DNA of 37,923 nucleotides from Aequorivita antarctica (GTDB taxonomy: Bacteria; Bacteroidota; Bacteroidia; Flavobacteriales; Flavobacteriaceae), in contig NZ_VORT01000019.1 of assembly GCF_007997155.1 (NCBI RefSeq), positions 1-37,923 on the forward strand. Reading direction: 5' to 3'. Position numbers and translations under genes: made by a program. Below the pieces are notes generated by a model. That model did not search any database, was not told the DNA's origin, and saw only the letters and a list, made by a program, of their open reading frames with translations. Shown here piece by piece: positions 15,571 through 22,128 of the stretch; the first letter of the stretch is position 1, and every line of letters begins with the position of its first letter.

Positions 15571-16485
15571 TTACATTTTTTCTTTTAGCCGCTTTATTGA
15601 AATGTTAAGTTCAAAACCCAGCAGCAGCAGGTTTGCGTTTATCCAAATATATAACATCAAAATTAAAAGTGCACCAATGGAGCCGTATAACTCGTTATAA
15701 TTTGAAAAGTTATTTATATAGACACCGAAAAAATATGTGGTAAGCAGAAATAACACCGTAGTGGTTACTGCCCCAATTGAAAAAAAGCTGGAAGACCTTC
15801 CTTCTTTGGTGCCGAAATAATAAAGTGTTGCTATCACAACATAGATCATTATTACAAAAACAAGAAATTGAAAGAACGAAATCCAGAAAAGATCGTTGTC
15901 TATATAAGCTCTGGACTGAAGGTCGTGAATAATATATTCTCCATAAAGAATGACCCCAACTGAAGTTAACAACAACAATGCCAAGAAAATGGAAACTACC
16001 AGCGCCACAAAATACTGTCTAAAGAAATTGCGGTTGATGTTTACGTGATACGAAAATTCAAACGCGCTGAAAATAGCGTTTACACCATTCGTCGATAGGA
16101 ATATAGAGAGGAAAAAAACAAAGGATATTAAACCCGCCCGAGGATTCACTGCAATATCCGCGATTATTGGATAAAAGAACTGTGTGGTCTGTGCGGGTAA
16201 TAAGGCTTCCATAAATATAAGAAAGCGAGTTTGAAAACCTTCTACCGGGATATAGGGAATAAGGTTTAGTAAAAGCAATAAAAAGGGAAATAGCGCCAGA
16301 AAAAAACTGTAAGCAATGGAACTTGCACGAGGCGAAAAAGAACCTTTCAATATTCCTGTTCCATAAATGTCCAACAAGTGATAAAGCGAAAACTCTCCCC
16401 CCATACCGGGAAGTTTTATTTTTTTACTGAATGCCACCAATTCCTTAATAACGGGAATGTTTATTTCCTTTTTGTCTTCGCTCAT
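15571..16485 (-). CDS. YihY/virulence factor BrkB family membrane protein
   Basis: A 304-residue inner-membrane protein of the YihY (formerly misnamed RNase BN) family. The family signature GSFSPRASSIAYSFFLALFPFLLLLLNL is at about 53-80, and the C-terminal half carries helices around YVVIATLYYFG, GAVTTTVLFLLTTYFFG and YGSIGALLILMLYIWINANLLLLGFELN. Six membrane helices are expected. The role is unknown; a transport function has been proposed for the family. Its start overlaps the nadC stop by four bases, so it is the second gene of a nadC-yihY unit. Confidence 0.9.
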   Translation of the reverse strand: MSEDKKEINIPVIKELVAFSKKIKLPGMGGEFSLYHLLDIYGTGILKGSFSPRASSIAYSFFLALFPFLLLLLNLIPYIPVEGFQTRFLIFMEALLPAQTTQFFYPIIADIAVNPRAGLISFVFFLSIFLSTNGVNAIFSAFEFSYHVNINRNFFRQYFVALVVSIFLALLLLTSVGVILYGEYIIHDLQSRAYIDNDLFWISFFQFLVFVIMIYVVIATLYYFGTKEGRSSSFFSIGAVTTTVLFLLTTYFFGVYINNFSNYNELYGSIGALLILMLYIWINANLLLLGFELNISIKRLKEKM

Positions 16486-17342
16486 TTAACGGCTTTTAAG
16501 CTCAAATCCATATTGTAAACAGAATGTGTTAACGCACCGCTGGAAATGTAATCTACGCCACACTCAGCATAGCGTCTGGCGGTTTCAAGCGTAATTCCAC
16601 CGCTGGATTCTGTCAGACATTTTCCGTTTATTAAATTTACTGCTTTACGGGTATCTTCGTAATTGAAATTGTCTATTAAAATTCGGTAAACGCCTTCTGT
16701 TTTTAGTATCTCTTCAATTTCATCAAGATTTCTTGCTTCAACAATTATTTTGAGACCGAGCTGATTTTCTTTTAAATATGTTTTTGTCTTTTCAATAGCC
16801 TTGGTTATTCCACCGCAGAAGTCTATGTGATTGTCTTTTAGCATCACCATATCGTACAATGCAAAACGGTGGTTCTCCCCGCCTCCGATTTTTACGGCCC
16901 ATTTTTCCAAAGCACGAATGCCTGGGGTGGTTTTGCGAGTATCCAGTATCTTTGTGTTAGTTCCTTCCAAAAGCTTTACGTATTCGCGGGTTTTGGTGGC
17001 AATGGCACTCATACGTTGCATTGCATTTAAAACTAATCGTTCTGACTTTAAAATGGATTGTGAAAGGCCGGAAACGTAAAAACATACGTCACCATACTTT
17101 ACGGGACTGCCATCTTTTATTTTAATATCGAGCTCTAGGCCTGGGTCTACATATTCAAAAACTTGGCGGGCGAATTCTATACCAGCTATTACACCTTCGT
17201 CTTTTACCAAGAGCTTCGCCGTGCCTCGTGCATCTTCAGAGATGCAGGCCAAGGAACTGTGGTCGCCGTCGCCTATGTCCTCACGGATGGCGTTGGCGAT
17301 AATGATGTCTATTTCTTTGTTGAATTGTTTATCTGAAATCAT
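16482..17342 (-). CDS. nadC: Nicotinate-nucleotide pyrophosphorylase (quinolinate phosphoribosyltransferase)
   Basis: This 286-residue cytoplasmic enzyme converts quinolinate and PRPP to nicotinate mononucleotide, CO2 and pyrophosphate in de novo NAD synthesis. The N-terminal domain shows DIGDGDHSS; the active-site barrel has LNAMQRMSAIAT, DTRKTTPGIRALEKWAV at 134-150, GGGENHRF at 153-160 and MLKDNHID at 167-174, with the expected Arg, His and Lys residues. SSGALTHS near the C-terminus is also conserved. The gene precedes yihY with a four-base overlap. Confidence 0.97.
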   Translation of the reverse strand: MISDKQFNKEIDIIIANAIREDIGDGDHSSLACISEDARGTAKLLVKDEGVIAGIEFARQVFEYVDPGLELDIKIKDGSPVKYGDVCFYVSGLSQSILKSERLVLNAMQRMSAIATKTREYVKLLEGTNTKILDTRKTTPGIRALEKWAVKIGGGENHRFALYDMVMLKDNHIDFCGGITKAIEKTKTYLKENQLGLKIIVEARNLDEIEEILKTEGVYRILIDNFNYEDTRKAVNLINGKCLTESSGGITLETARRYAECGVDYISSGALTHSVYNMDLSLKAVK

Positions 17343-17386
17343 AGCAAGGAAATTTCAGCTAAAATACTTTAAAAAGTTTGAAGGAC

Positions 17387-17411
17387 GATGCTTCGGCTTC
17401 GCTCAGCACCC
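17387..17411. repeat. Dispersed GAGCG-CCGAAG palindrome family, copy 2
   Basis: GATGCTTCGGCTTCGCTCAG lies in the divergent nadC-rlmH gap. It shares CTTCGGCTnCGCTCAG with the copy inside mcmA and most of it with the copy at 15466. Confidence 0.55.
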
Positions 17412-17436
17412 AAAAAAATTAGAACTGAAGCCATTT

Positions 17437-17452
17437 TATCTTTGTATTTTTG
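17437..17452 (+). promoter_or_regulatory. Two adjacent -7 boxes before rlmH
   Basis: TATCTTTG (17437-17444) and TATTTTTG (17445-17452) abut directly; both fit TAnnTTTG perfectly. No clear TTTG lies 19-20 bases upstream of either. The rlmH start is 20 bases downstream. Confidence 0.45.
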
Positions 17453-17471
17453 AATTTCGAAATAGACTTCA

Positions 17472-17945
17472 ATGAAAATCACACTACTCGCAATAGGCAA
17501 AACCGATAACAACCAACTGCAAACCTTGATGGATGAATATACCAAGCGGGTGGGGTTTTACATTTCGTATGAAATGGAAGTGATTCCGGATATAAAAAAT
17601 GCTAAAAATCTTTCTGAGGCACTTCAAAAGCAAGCTGAGGGCGATGAAATATTGAAGCGAACTTCTACCGCAGATGTTTTGATTCTGCTTGATGAAAAGG
17701 GGAAAACCTATACTTCGGAAGGGTTTGCGGAGTTTCTTCAGAAGAAAATGAATAGCGGACTGAAGAACCTCATCTTCGTTATTGGTGGCCCTTATGGCTT
17801 TAGTGATGCGGTTTATGGACGTGCCAACGGGAAGGTTTCACTTTCTTCAATGACTTTTTCGCACCAAATGGTTCGACTTTTCTTTATTGAACAACTTTAC
17901 AGGGGGTTTACTATTTTGAGGAATGAACCATATCATCATAAATAG
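17472..17945 (+). CDS. rlmH: 23S rRNA (pseudouridine(1915)-N3)-methyltransferase RlmH
   Basis: A 157-residue SPOUT methyltransferase that methylates N3 of pseudouridine 1915 in helix 69 of 23S rRNA using S-adenosylmethionine. The SAM-binding trefoil knot is visible in VLILLDEKGKTYTSEGFAEF, FVIGGPYGFSDAVYGRANGKVSLSSMTFSHQMVRLFFIEQLYRGFTI and the invariant C-terminus NEPYHHK. The length is standard. It is a single-gene unit, divergent from nadC. Confidence 0.97.
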   Translation: MKITLLAIGKTDNNQLQTLMDEYTKRVGFYISYEMEVIPDIKNAKNLSEALQKQAEGDEILKRTSTADVLILLDEKGKTYTSEGFAEFLQKKMNSGLKNLIFVIGGPYGFSDAVYGRANGKVSLSSMTFSHQMVRLFFIEQLYRGFTILRNEPYHHK

Positions 17946-17977
17946 GAATTAGCGAAAAGCGATTAGCGAAGAGGTTT

Positions 17978-18283
17978 TTACCATTGACAATCTATGAAAT
18001 CTGTTAGCATGTGAAATAATAATCCGACTGCTATGATTCTGGTTTTTTTGAAGAACAATAGTATTACGTAAACCGCCATTGCCCAATAGGTATGTAACGG
18101 GTGGAAATTGATGCTGCAACGGTTGGGATCAAAAAGCGGGGTGGCGAAGAGATGATCTACATCTACCAGCATTGTGGCGAGCATGATGAGCCAAGCTTTT
18201 TTCCATTCTTTTCTGAAAAAAATATAAGCGATGAGGCCGGGGGCCAAAAAGTGCAAACTATAATGTACTATTATTTGGAGCAT
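17978..18283 (-). CDS. DUF6122 family membrane protein
   Basis: The 101-residue protein has three or four hydrophobic segments and conserved polar residues placed as in membrane-bound metal-dependent hydrolases: His7 and His11, DVDH at 41-44, His61 and His64 and HMLTDFIDC near the end. I recognise it as the flavobacterial family DUF6122, of unknown function. It follows the DinB-like gene by eight bases on the same strand and is probably co-transcribed with it. Confidence 0.75.
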   Translation of the reverse strand: MLQIIVHYSLHFLAPGLIAYIFFRKEWKKAWLIMLATMLVDVDHLFATPLFDPNRCSINFHPLHTYWAMAVYVILLFFKKTRIIAVGLLFHMLTDFIDCQW

Positions 18284-18291
18284 GGATCGGT

Positions 18292-18756
18292 TTAGGGGGT
18301 AACCATTTTTGCCAAGAGCACTATTTGCCCCAAATGATAGGCATCGTGCTGGATGATGCCATGAATGTGCTGGTAGTAGGTAAGTTTGTTTACGGAGTAT
18401 TCATTGTTGAAGTCGGCTTCGTTGAAAGTGCTTAGGAAATAGAGCCATTCCTTTTGGGTGGTTTCCAAGGCGACTAAGGTTTGGCGCCACGCTTTGTCCG
18501 AAGTATTTTCTATCTTTTCTATGTAATTATTTGAGGGGGTTTGGAGGACTTCGCCCTGCACTCTTTTTAGGACGTTTTCGCGCCAAGAAATGATGTGGTT
18601 TACTATTTCCCAAATGGTGTTGCCGTCTTTTATGGGGCGTTGGGCGGCTTGCTCGGGGGTGATGCGCCCTAGTGTATCTTCAAGGGTTACATCCAGCCAA
18701 GGATGGCCGTGGTATAGATCTGTGAAAAGGCTTTGAATGCGTTGCGATTCATTCAT
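18292..18756 (-). CDS. DinB-like (DfsB) metal-dependent four-helix protein
   Basis: The 154-residue protein is a DinB/YfiT-type four-helix bundle with a His3 metal site: His54 in IVNHIISW, and His137 and His141 in IIQHDAYHLGQI. TPEQAAQRPIKDGNTIWEIVNHI is a typical family opening. Members include thiol (bacillithiol/mycothiol) S-transferases and damage-inducible proteins; the substrate here is unknown. It precedes the DUF6122 gene by eight bases. Confidence 0.85.
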   Translation of the reverse strand: MNESQRIQSLFTDLYHGHPWLDVTLEDTLGRITPEQAAQRPIKDGNTIWEIVNHIISWRENVLKRVQGEVLQTPSNNYIEKIENTSDKAWRQTLVALETTQKEWLYFLSTFNEADFNNEYSVNKLTYYQHIHGIIQHDAYHLGQIVLLAKMVTP

Positions 18757-18830
18757 TGGGTTGGTAATTTTTTATAAAGATACTTATTTCTACTAGGAAA
18801 AGACTAGCGTCATTTGTTCGCTATATAAAA

Positions 18831-18869
18831 ATTCAAGCATCCCTAAAAATGAATTAGGGATGCTTGAAT
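18831..18869 (-). terminator. Strong Rho-independent terminator
   Basis: ATTCAAGCATCCCTAA and TTAGGGATGCTTGAAT form a perfect 16-bp stem with a 7-nt loop, followed on the minus strand by TTTTTATA. It ends the lipoprotein gene at 18917-19468 and insulates the DinB-like gene. Confidence 0.85.
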
Positions 18870-18916
18870 AAATATAGAAATGGGTGAAATATATTCTTAA
18901 AACTAAAATAAGATTT

Positions 18917-19468
18917 TTACTGACTGCTAAATTTTCCTTCGGTTATCATTATTGTGTTGCCCGCATCATCCATTATTTTTCCTTCAAAGGTGCCGCGAAT
19001 GGCTTTTGCATCTGGGGTTGAAACGGCTGTAATATCTTCAACTGTGTCTATGGTAACAGTGAAGGGAGTTCCAGATTTTTTTACTTCATACATTTTGTCC
19101 GTCATCATTATTCCTCCTCCATTAGCTGAGGTTCCTTTAATGGTGTATGTTCCAGTGCCTTCTACATTGTCAATGGTTACTGCAAAAAGACCTTTGGGGG
19201 TATTGCCCCTGATATTAACTTCTTTTTTGGCGGGAACGTAGATAGCCATAACGCCGGGTACAGTGCCTTCTACTAAGGTACCGTCCATTTTGAAGGAGAG
19301 GGTTGCGAAGCCTGGTTTTGTTTCGGCAGGTGTTGGAGTTTCCGATAGCATTTGTGCGGTTGTGTCTGTGGCTGTTTCGGCATCTGCTTCGGTGGAAGTG
19401 TTGTTTTTGCAAGCAATGATAGCGGTAAACAGTAGTATTACCAAGACGAATTTAGAAAGGGTTTTCAT
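18917..19468 (-). CDS. Hypothetical lipoprotein (DUF6252-like)
   Basis: The 183-residue product has a lipoprotein signal ending TAIIACK, so Cys20 is the likely lipidation site. A Thr/Ala/Glu-rich tether (about 22-52) leads to a beta-rich domain of about 130 residues with FATLSFKMDGTLVEGTV, EVNIRGNTPKGLFAVTI and AIRGTFEGKIMDDAGNTIMITEGKF. The pattern of a small-molecule-free beta sandwich ending in TEGKF is like the Bacteroidota family DUF6252, which I name with limited confidence. It probably sits on the outer membrane. It is a single-gene unit. Confidence 0.7.
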   Translation of the reverse strand: MKTLSKFVLVILLFTAIIACKNNTSTEADAETATDTTAQMLSETPTPAETKPGFATLSFKMDGTLVEGTVPGVMAIYVPAKKEVNIRGNTPKGLFAVTIDNVEGTGTYTIKGTSANGGGIMMTDKMYEVKKSGTPFTVTIDTVEDITAVSTPDAKAIRGTFEGKIMDDAGNTIMITEGKFSSQ

Positions 19469-19666
19469 AAAAGTTATTGTTTTGATTGTTAGCTACATAC
19501 CAAGATAATTCATTTTTAGATTTGTTGGTTTAAAAGTGAAGGGTATTTTACATGGGAAGGGAAACAGGAATTGCAAAGGCTTTTAAATATAGGGATTTTT
19601 ATATTTTGGTAATATCTTTAAAAAGTTTAATTTTCAACTTTGCAAATACTATTTTAAAAAATACAT

Positions 19667-20761
19667 ATGAAAAAAATATACGCAGCAGCACTTTTCTTTT
19701 TAGCAACTTCATTTTCACCAAACACATTGTTCGCACAATGTGGAGATGTTACAATTGAGAGTTTAACAAACCCAGGTCCTTATGACGTTGCTACACTTAC
19801 CGAAGCGGATGGACTTAGAAATGGTCCAGATTATTTAGATGCTACCGTATATTATCCCACAAATGCCACACCTCCCTTTGCAAGTATTGCCATCGTTCCT
19901 GGATTTACAGCACTACCATCAAGTGTTGAAGAATGGGGGCCTTTTTATGCTTCACACGGAATAGTAACCATCATTATTGGAACCAACTCGCTTTTTGATT
20001 TTCCAGAAGAAAGGGCTGTGGCACTTATAGATGCTTTGGAAACTATGCGTCAGGAAAATACCCGAAGCTCATCTCCATTAGAAAACCAGCTTGATGTTGA
20101 CAAATTTGCAGTGAGCGGATGGTCTATGGGCGGCGGCGGCGCGCAGCGTGCAGCTGTATTGGACAATACCATAAAAGGTGTGGTTGCTTTGTGCCCTTGG
20201 TTGCCAAACCCTTCCTTAAACCACGACAGTCCTGTATTAATTTTTAGTGGTGAAAATGATCCTACCGCACCTCCCGCACAACACGCAGACCTGCATTATG
20301 CAGCTACTCCAGAAACAACCAACAAACTTCTTTTTGAAATTGAAAATGGAAATCATTCTGTGGCTAATACGCCTGATGGTGGTAATGGTGCTGTGGGTAA
20401 AATTGCGCTTTCTTGGCTTAAGCTATATGTAGATGAAAATGATTGTTATTGTCCGTTATTAACTGAGTCACTATTAGTAGATCCTCCAGCGGCTTCTAAA
20501 GTACTATCTAGTTTTGAATGTGAGTTGCTTAGTGTGCCTGATAATAGTTTTGCGATAAGCGTATATCCAAACCCCACAAAAGACTTTGTAAATATAAATA
20601 GTACCAATCCCGTACATTTTGAAGTGTATTCTGCGCTTGGGCAACGATTACTGTCTGGTGAACTTACCCAAAGTGAAAAGCAGATTGACTTTTCAAACTT
20701 TGCAAAGGGCCTTTATTATGTGCATTTAGGGAATGAAACTGTGAAGGTTATTAGAAACTAA
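19667..20761 (+). CDS. Secreted PETase/cutinase-type alpha/beta hydrolase with T9SS sorting domain
   Basis: The 364-residue protein has a signal peptide (1-24, ending LFAQ), a polyester-hydrolase domain (about 25-265) and a C-terminal type IX secretion tag (about 296-364: SVYPNPTKDFVNI ... ALGQRLLSGEL ... GLYYVHL ... VKVIRN). The nucleophile elbow is GWSMGGGG with Ser153, identical to that of IsPETase; Asp198 in GENDP and His230 in GNHSVAN complete the triad, and Phe80 in PGFTA with Met154 would form the oxyanion hole. Cys260/262/285 could make disulfides. This architecture matches the Bacteroidota esterases PET27 (Aequorivita) and PET30 (Kaistella). The natural substrate may be cutin-like or another ester. 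Single-gene unit. Confidence 0.92.
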   Translation: MKKIYAAALFFLATSFSPNTLFAQCGDVTIESLTNPGPYDVATLTEADGLRNGPDYLDATVYYPTNATPPFASIAIVPGFTALPSSVEEWGPFYASHGIVTIIIGTNSLFDFPEERAVALIDALETMRQENTRSSSPLENQLDVDKFAVSGWSMGGGGAQRAAVLDNTIKGVVALCPWLPNPSLNHDSPVLIFSGENDPTAPPAQHADLHYAATPETTNKLLFEIENGNHSVANTPDGGNGAVGKIALSWLKLYVDENDCYCPLLTESLLVDPPAASKVLSSFECELLSVPDNSFAISVYPNPTKDFVNINSTNPVHFEVYSALGQRLLSGELTQSEKQIDFSNFAKGLYYVHLGNETVKVIRN

Positions 20762-20808
20762 TGTGAATAAGTGAGTACGTGAGTTTTTGAATACGTGAGT
20801 TTGTATAG

Positions 20809-20833
20809 CCACGAGCTGGACACTCGCGTTACC
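20809..20833. repeat. REP-like element, copy 1
   Basis: CCACGAGCTGGACACTCGCG followed by TTACC. It is one of four related elements (also at 21408, 21772, 22090) with CGAGC and GCTCG arms around about five bases. This copy has a decayed right arm (CACTCG). It separates the secreted hydrolase from the toxin gene. Confidence 0.7.
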
Positions 20834-20856
20834 TTGGATTTTTAATTTATCAATAT

Positions 20857-21114
20857 TTAATAATGACCTCTTAGAGAATAGATTGTAATTGTATCTTCAT
20901 TCAGTTTATAAACCAATCGATGCTCTTTGTTTATTCGCCTAGACCAGAATCCCGTTAGTTCGTATTTTAGCAACTCGGGTTTCCCTATACCTTCAAAAGG
21001 AGTTTCTTCAATAGATTTTAAAAGTTTCGTTATTTTATTCTGAATGGTTTTGTCTCCGGATTTCTTCCAGTAAGAAATATCATTAATAGCGTTCTCTGTG
21101 TAGGTTATTTCCAC
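20857..21114 (-). CDS. YoeB-type toxin (Txe/YoeB family mRNA interferase)
   Basis: The 85-residue protein is a RelE-superfamily ribosome-dependent ribonuclease toxin. It matches YoeB along its whole length: TPFEGIGKPELLKYELTGFW, SRRINKEHRLVYKL and the C-terminal RGHY. The catalytic residues correspond to Glu47 (GKPE), Arg66 (EHRLVY), His84 and Tyr85, all present, so the toxin should be active. It is encoded after its antitoxin with a 10-base overlap. The partner is not the usual YefM but another small antitoxin. Confidence 0.93.
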   Translation of the reverse strand: MEITYTENAINDISYWKKSGDKTIQNKITKLLKSIEETPFEGIGKPELLKYELTGFWSRRINKEHRLVYKLNEDTITIYSLRGHY

Positions 21115-21305
21115 AAATCATCGGTTTTGATGGCTTTGGTCTTACCATAGTTTTCCTCTTCTTCGCTAGCTTTTATTTTTGCAACAAACTCGGGATTATA
21201 CGTACTTTCGCCTTTAGATTCAAAAGGAATTTCCATTGCCTTAAGCACTGCTTTTATAGCTTTGGTCTGTGCTTTGTTCTTAGTGTGGATTGTAAGAGTT
21301 TCCAT
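21105..21305 (-). CDS. Antitoxin of the YoeB-type module (DUF2683-like)
   Basis: The 66-residue protein precedes and overlaps the toxin gene, the usual order. It opens METLTIHTKNKAQTKAIKAVLKAMEIPFE, an N-terminal part shared with DUF2683-type antitoxins from Bacteroidota, then an acidic, probably flexible C-terminus (ASEEEENYGKTKAIKTDDLWK) of the kind that wraps the toxin. There is no obvious Phd/YefM DNA-binding fold, so how it represses its operon is unclear. Confidence 0.85.
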   Translation of the reverse strand: METLTIHTKNKAQTKAIKAVLKAMEIPFESKGESTYNPEFVAKIKASEEEENYGKTKAIKTDDLWK

Positions 21306-21407
21306 TTAAATATTCTTTATGGGGAATTATTTTCCTATTCAAAGATAACGAAATATTCTGTTGGTTTTTGAAACATGGATTTTGAGAAGTGAAACGAAAT
21401 TGTATGG

Positions 21408-21437
21408 GCACGAGCTGGACGCTCGCGTTAGCGGGGG
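21408..21437. repeat. REP-like element, copy 2
   Basis: GCACGAGCTGGACGCTCGCG then TTAGCGGGGG. CGAGC and GCTCG form the stem. It lies between the antitoxin and the acyl carrier protein gene. Confidence 0.75.
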
Positions 21438-21501
21438 AGAGATTAAGCATCAATTCTGAATTGTATATGTGGGCAAGAGCGAACCCTCTCGATTGCAAGA
21501 C

Positions 21502-21741
21502 TTATAATCTTGCGTATAGTATATCTACCAATTCCTCAATAGTACGCGTAGTTGTAACCTCCACCATAGGGATATTTAAAGAAAGACTCTCTAAAGTCAT
21601 CAACACAATTTCCGTACGGTCTATAGAGTTTGCACCCCAATCCTTTAATGAATCGGTTATAGGAATGTCCTTACCTTCTAATTCTGGTAATACCTCCGTT
21701 GAGATGCTCATAATAAGTTCAAATATTTCTTCTTTATCCAT
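21502..21741 (-). CDS. Stand-alone acyl carrier protein (AcpK-like)
   Basis: A 79-residue carrier protein with the phosphopantetheine attachment serine in DWGANSIDRTEIV (Ser39). The GANSIDR form, not the DSLD of fatty-acid AcpP, is characteristic of the discrete carrier proteins of polyketide beta-branching (HMG-CoA-synthase) cassettes such as AcpK. No ketosynthase, HMG-CoA synthase, enoyl-CoA hydratase or phosphopantetheinyl transferase gene is nearby, so it is orphan. REP-like copies flank it on both sides, as if it were a small cassette. The partner enzymes must be elsewhere, or it serves another acyl transfer. Confidence 0.85.
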   Translation of the reverse strand: MDKEEIFELIMSISTEVLPELEGKDIPITDSLKDWGANSIDRTEIVLMTLESLSLNIPMVEVTTTRTIEELVDILYARL

Positions 21742-21771
21742 GATATATTATGGTTTGCGGTTAATAATGGT

Positions 21772-21801
21772 GGCACGAGCAGAACGTTCGCGGTAGCGGG
21801 G
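21772..21801. repeat. REP-like element, copy 3
   Basis: GGCACGAGCAGAACGTTCGC then GGTAGCGGGG. CGAGC pairs with GTTCG (one G-U type change). It lies upstream of the acyl carrier protein gene. Confidence 0.7.
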
Positions 21802-21822
21802 TGCTTTTATAGCTCAAATGGC

Positions 21823-22027
21823 TACTATTATAAACAAAACCGATAGTTTTATAATCAAAATTGGTTAGTACCATAAACAAAAAAGATAGTTTTATAATCA
21901 AAATTGGTTAGTATCATAAACAAAAGGGATAGTTTTATAATCAAAATGAGGTACTATTATAAACAAAAATGATAATTTTATAATCAAAATGGGTTACTAT
22001 TATAAACAAAAATGATAGTTTTATAAG
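21823..22027. repeat. Array of five 43-bp direct repeats containing dyads
   Basis: TAAACAAAA starts at 21831, 21874, 21917, 21960 and 22003, an exact 43-bp spacing, and each is followed by GATAGTTTTATAATCAAAA or a close variant. Read on the minus strand each unit has GATTATAAAAC then GTTTATAATAG, an imperfect dyad. Substitutions are spread along the units, so there are no unique spacers. A spacing of 43 bp is about four helical turns, which would put the dyads on one DNA face, as in iteron or operator arrays. It is extremely AT-rich and has no coding potential. Confidence 0.85.
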
Positions 22028-22089
22028 CCAGATGGTGCTTTTTATATCCTATTTGGCTTACAAAAATCTTTATTAATTACAACATGGTG

Positions 22090-22119
22090 GCCACGAGCGG
22101 GACGCTCGCGCTAGCGGGG
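22090..22119. repeat. REP-like element, copy 4
   Basis: GCCACGAGCGGGACGCTCGC then GCTAGCGGGG. It has the best-preserved stem of the four and lies ten bases past the stop of the NACHT gene. Confidence 0.75.
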
Positions 22120-22128
22120 TTAGCTAGA

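Noticed and set aside
21389-21796. 135-residue plus-strand frame across two REP elements
   Set aside because: It runs antisense to the acyl carrier protein gene and its ends are translations of REP-like copies 2 and 3 (for example GTSWTLALAGERL).
21823-22027. CRISPR array at the 43-bp repeats
   Set aside because: The periodic unit is continuous; variation is scattered over the whole 43 bp and there are no unique spacers between constant repeats. No cas genes are present.
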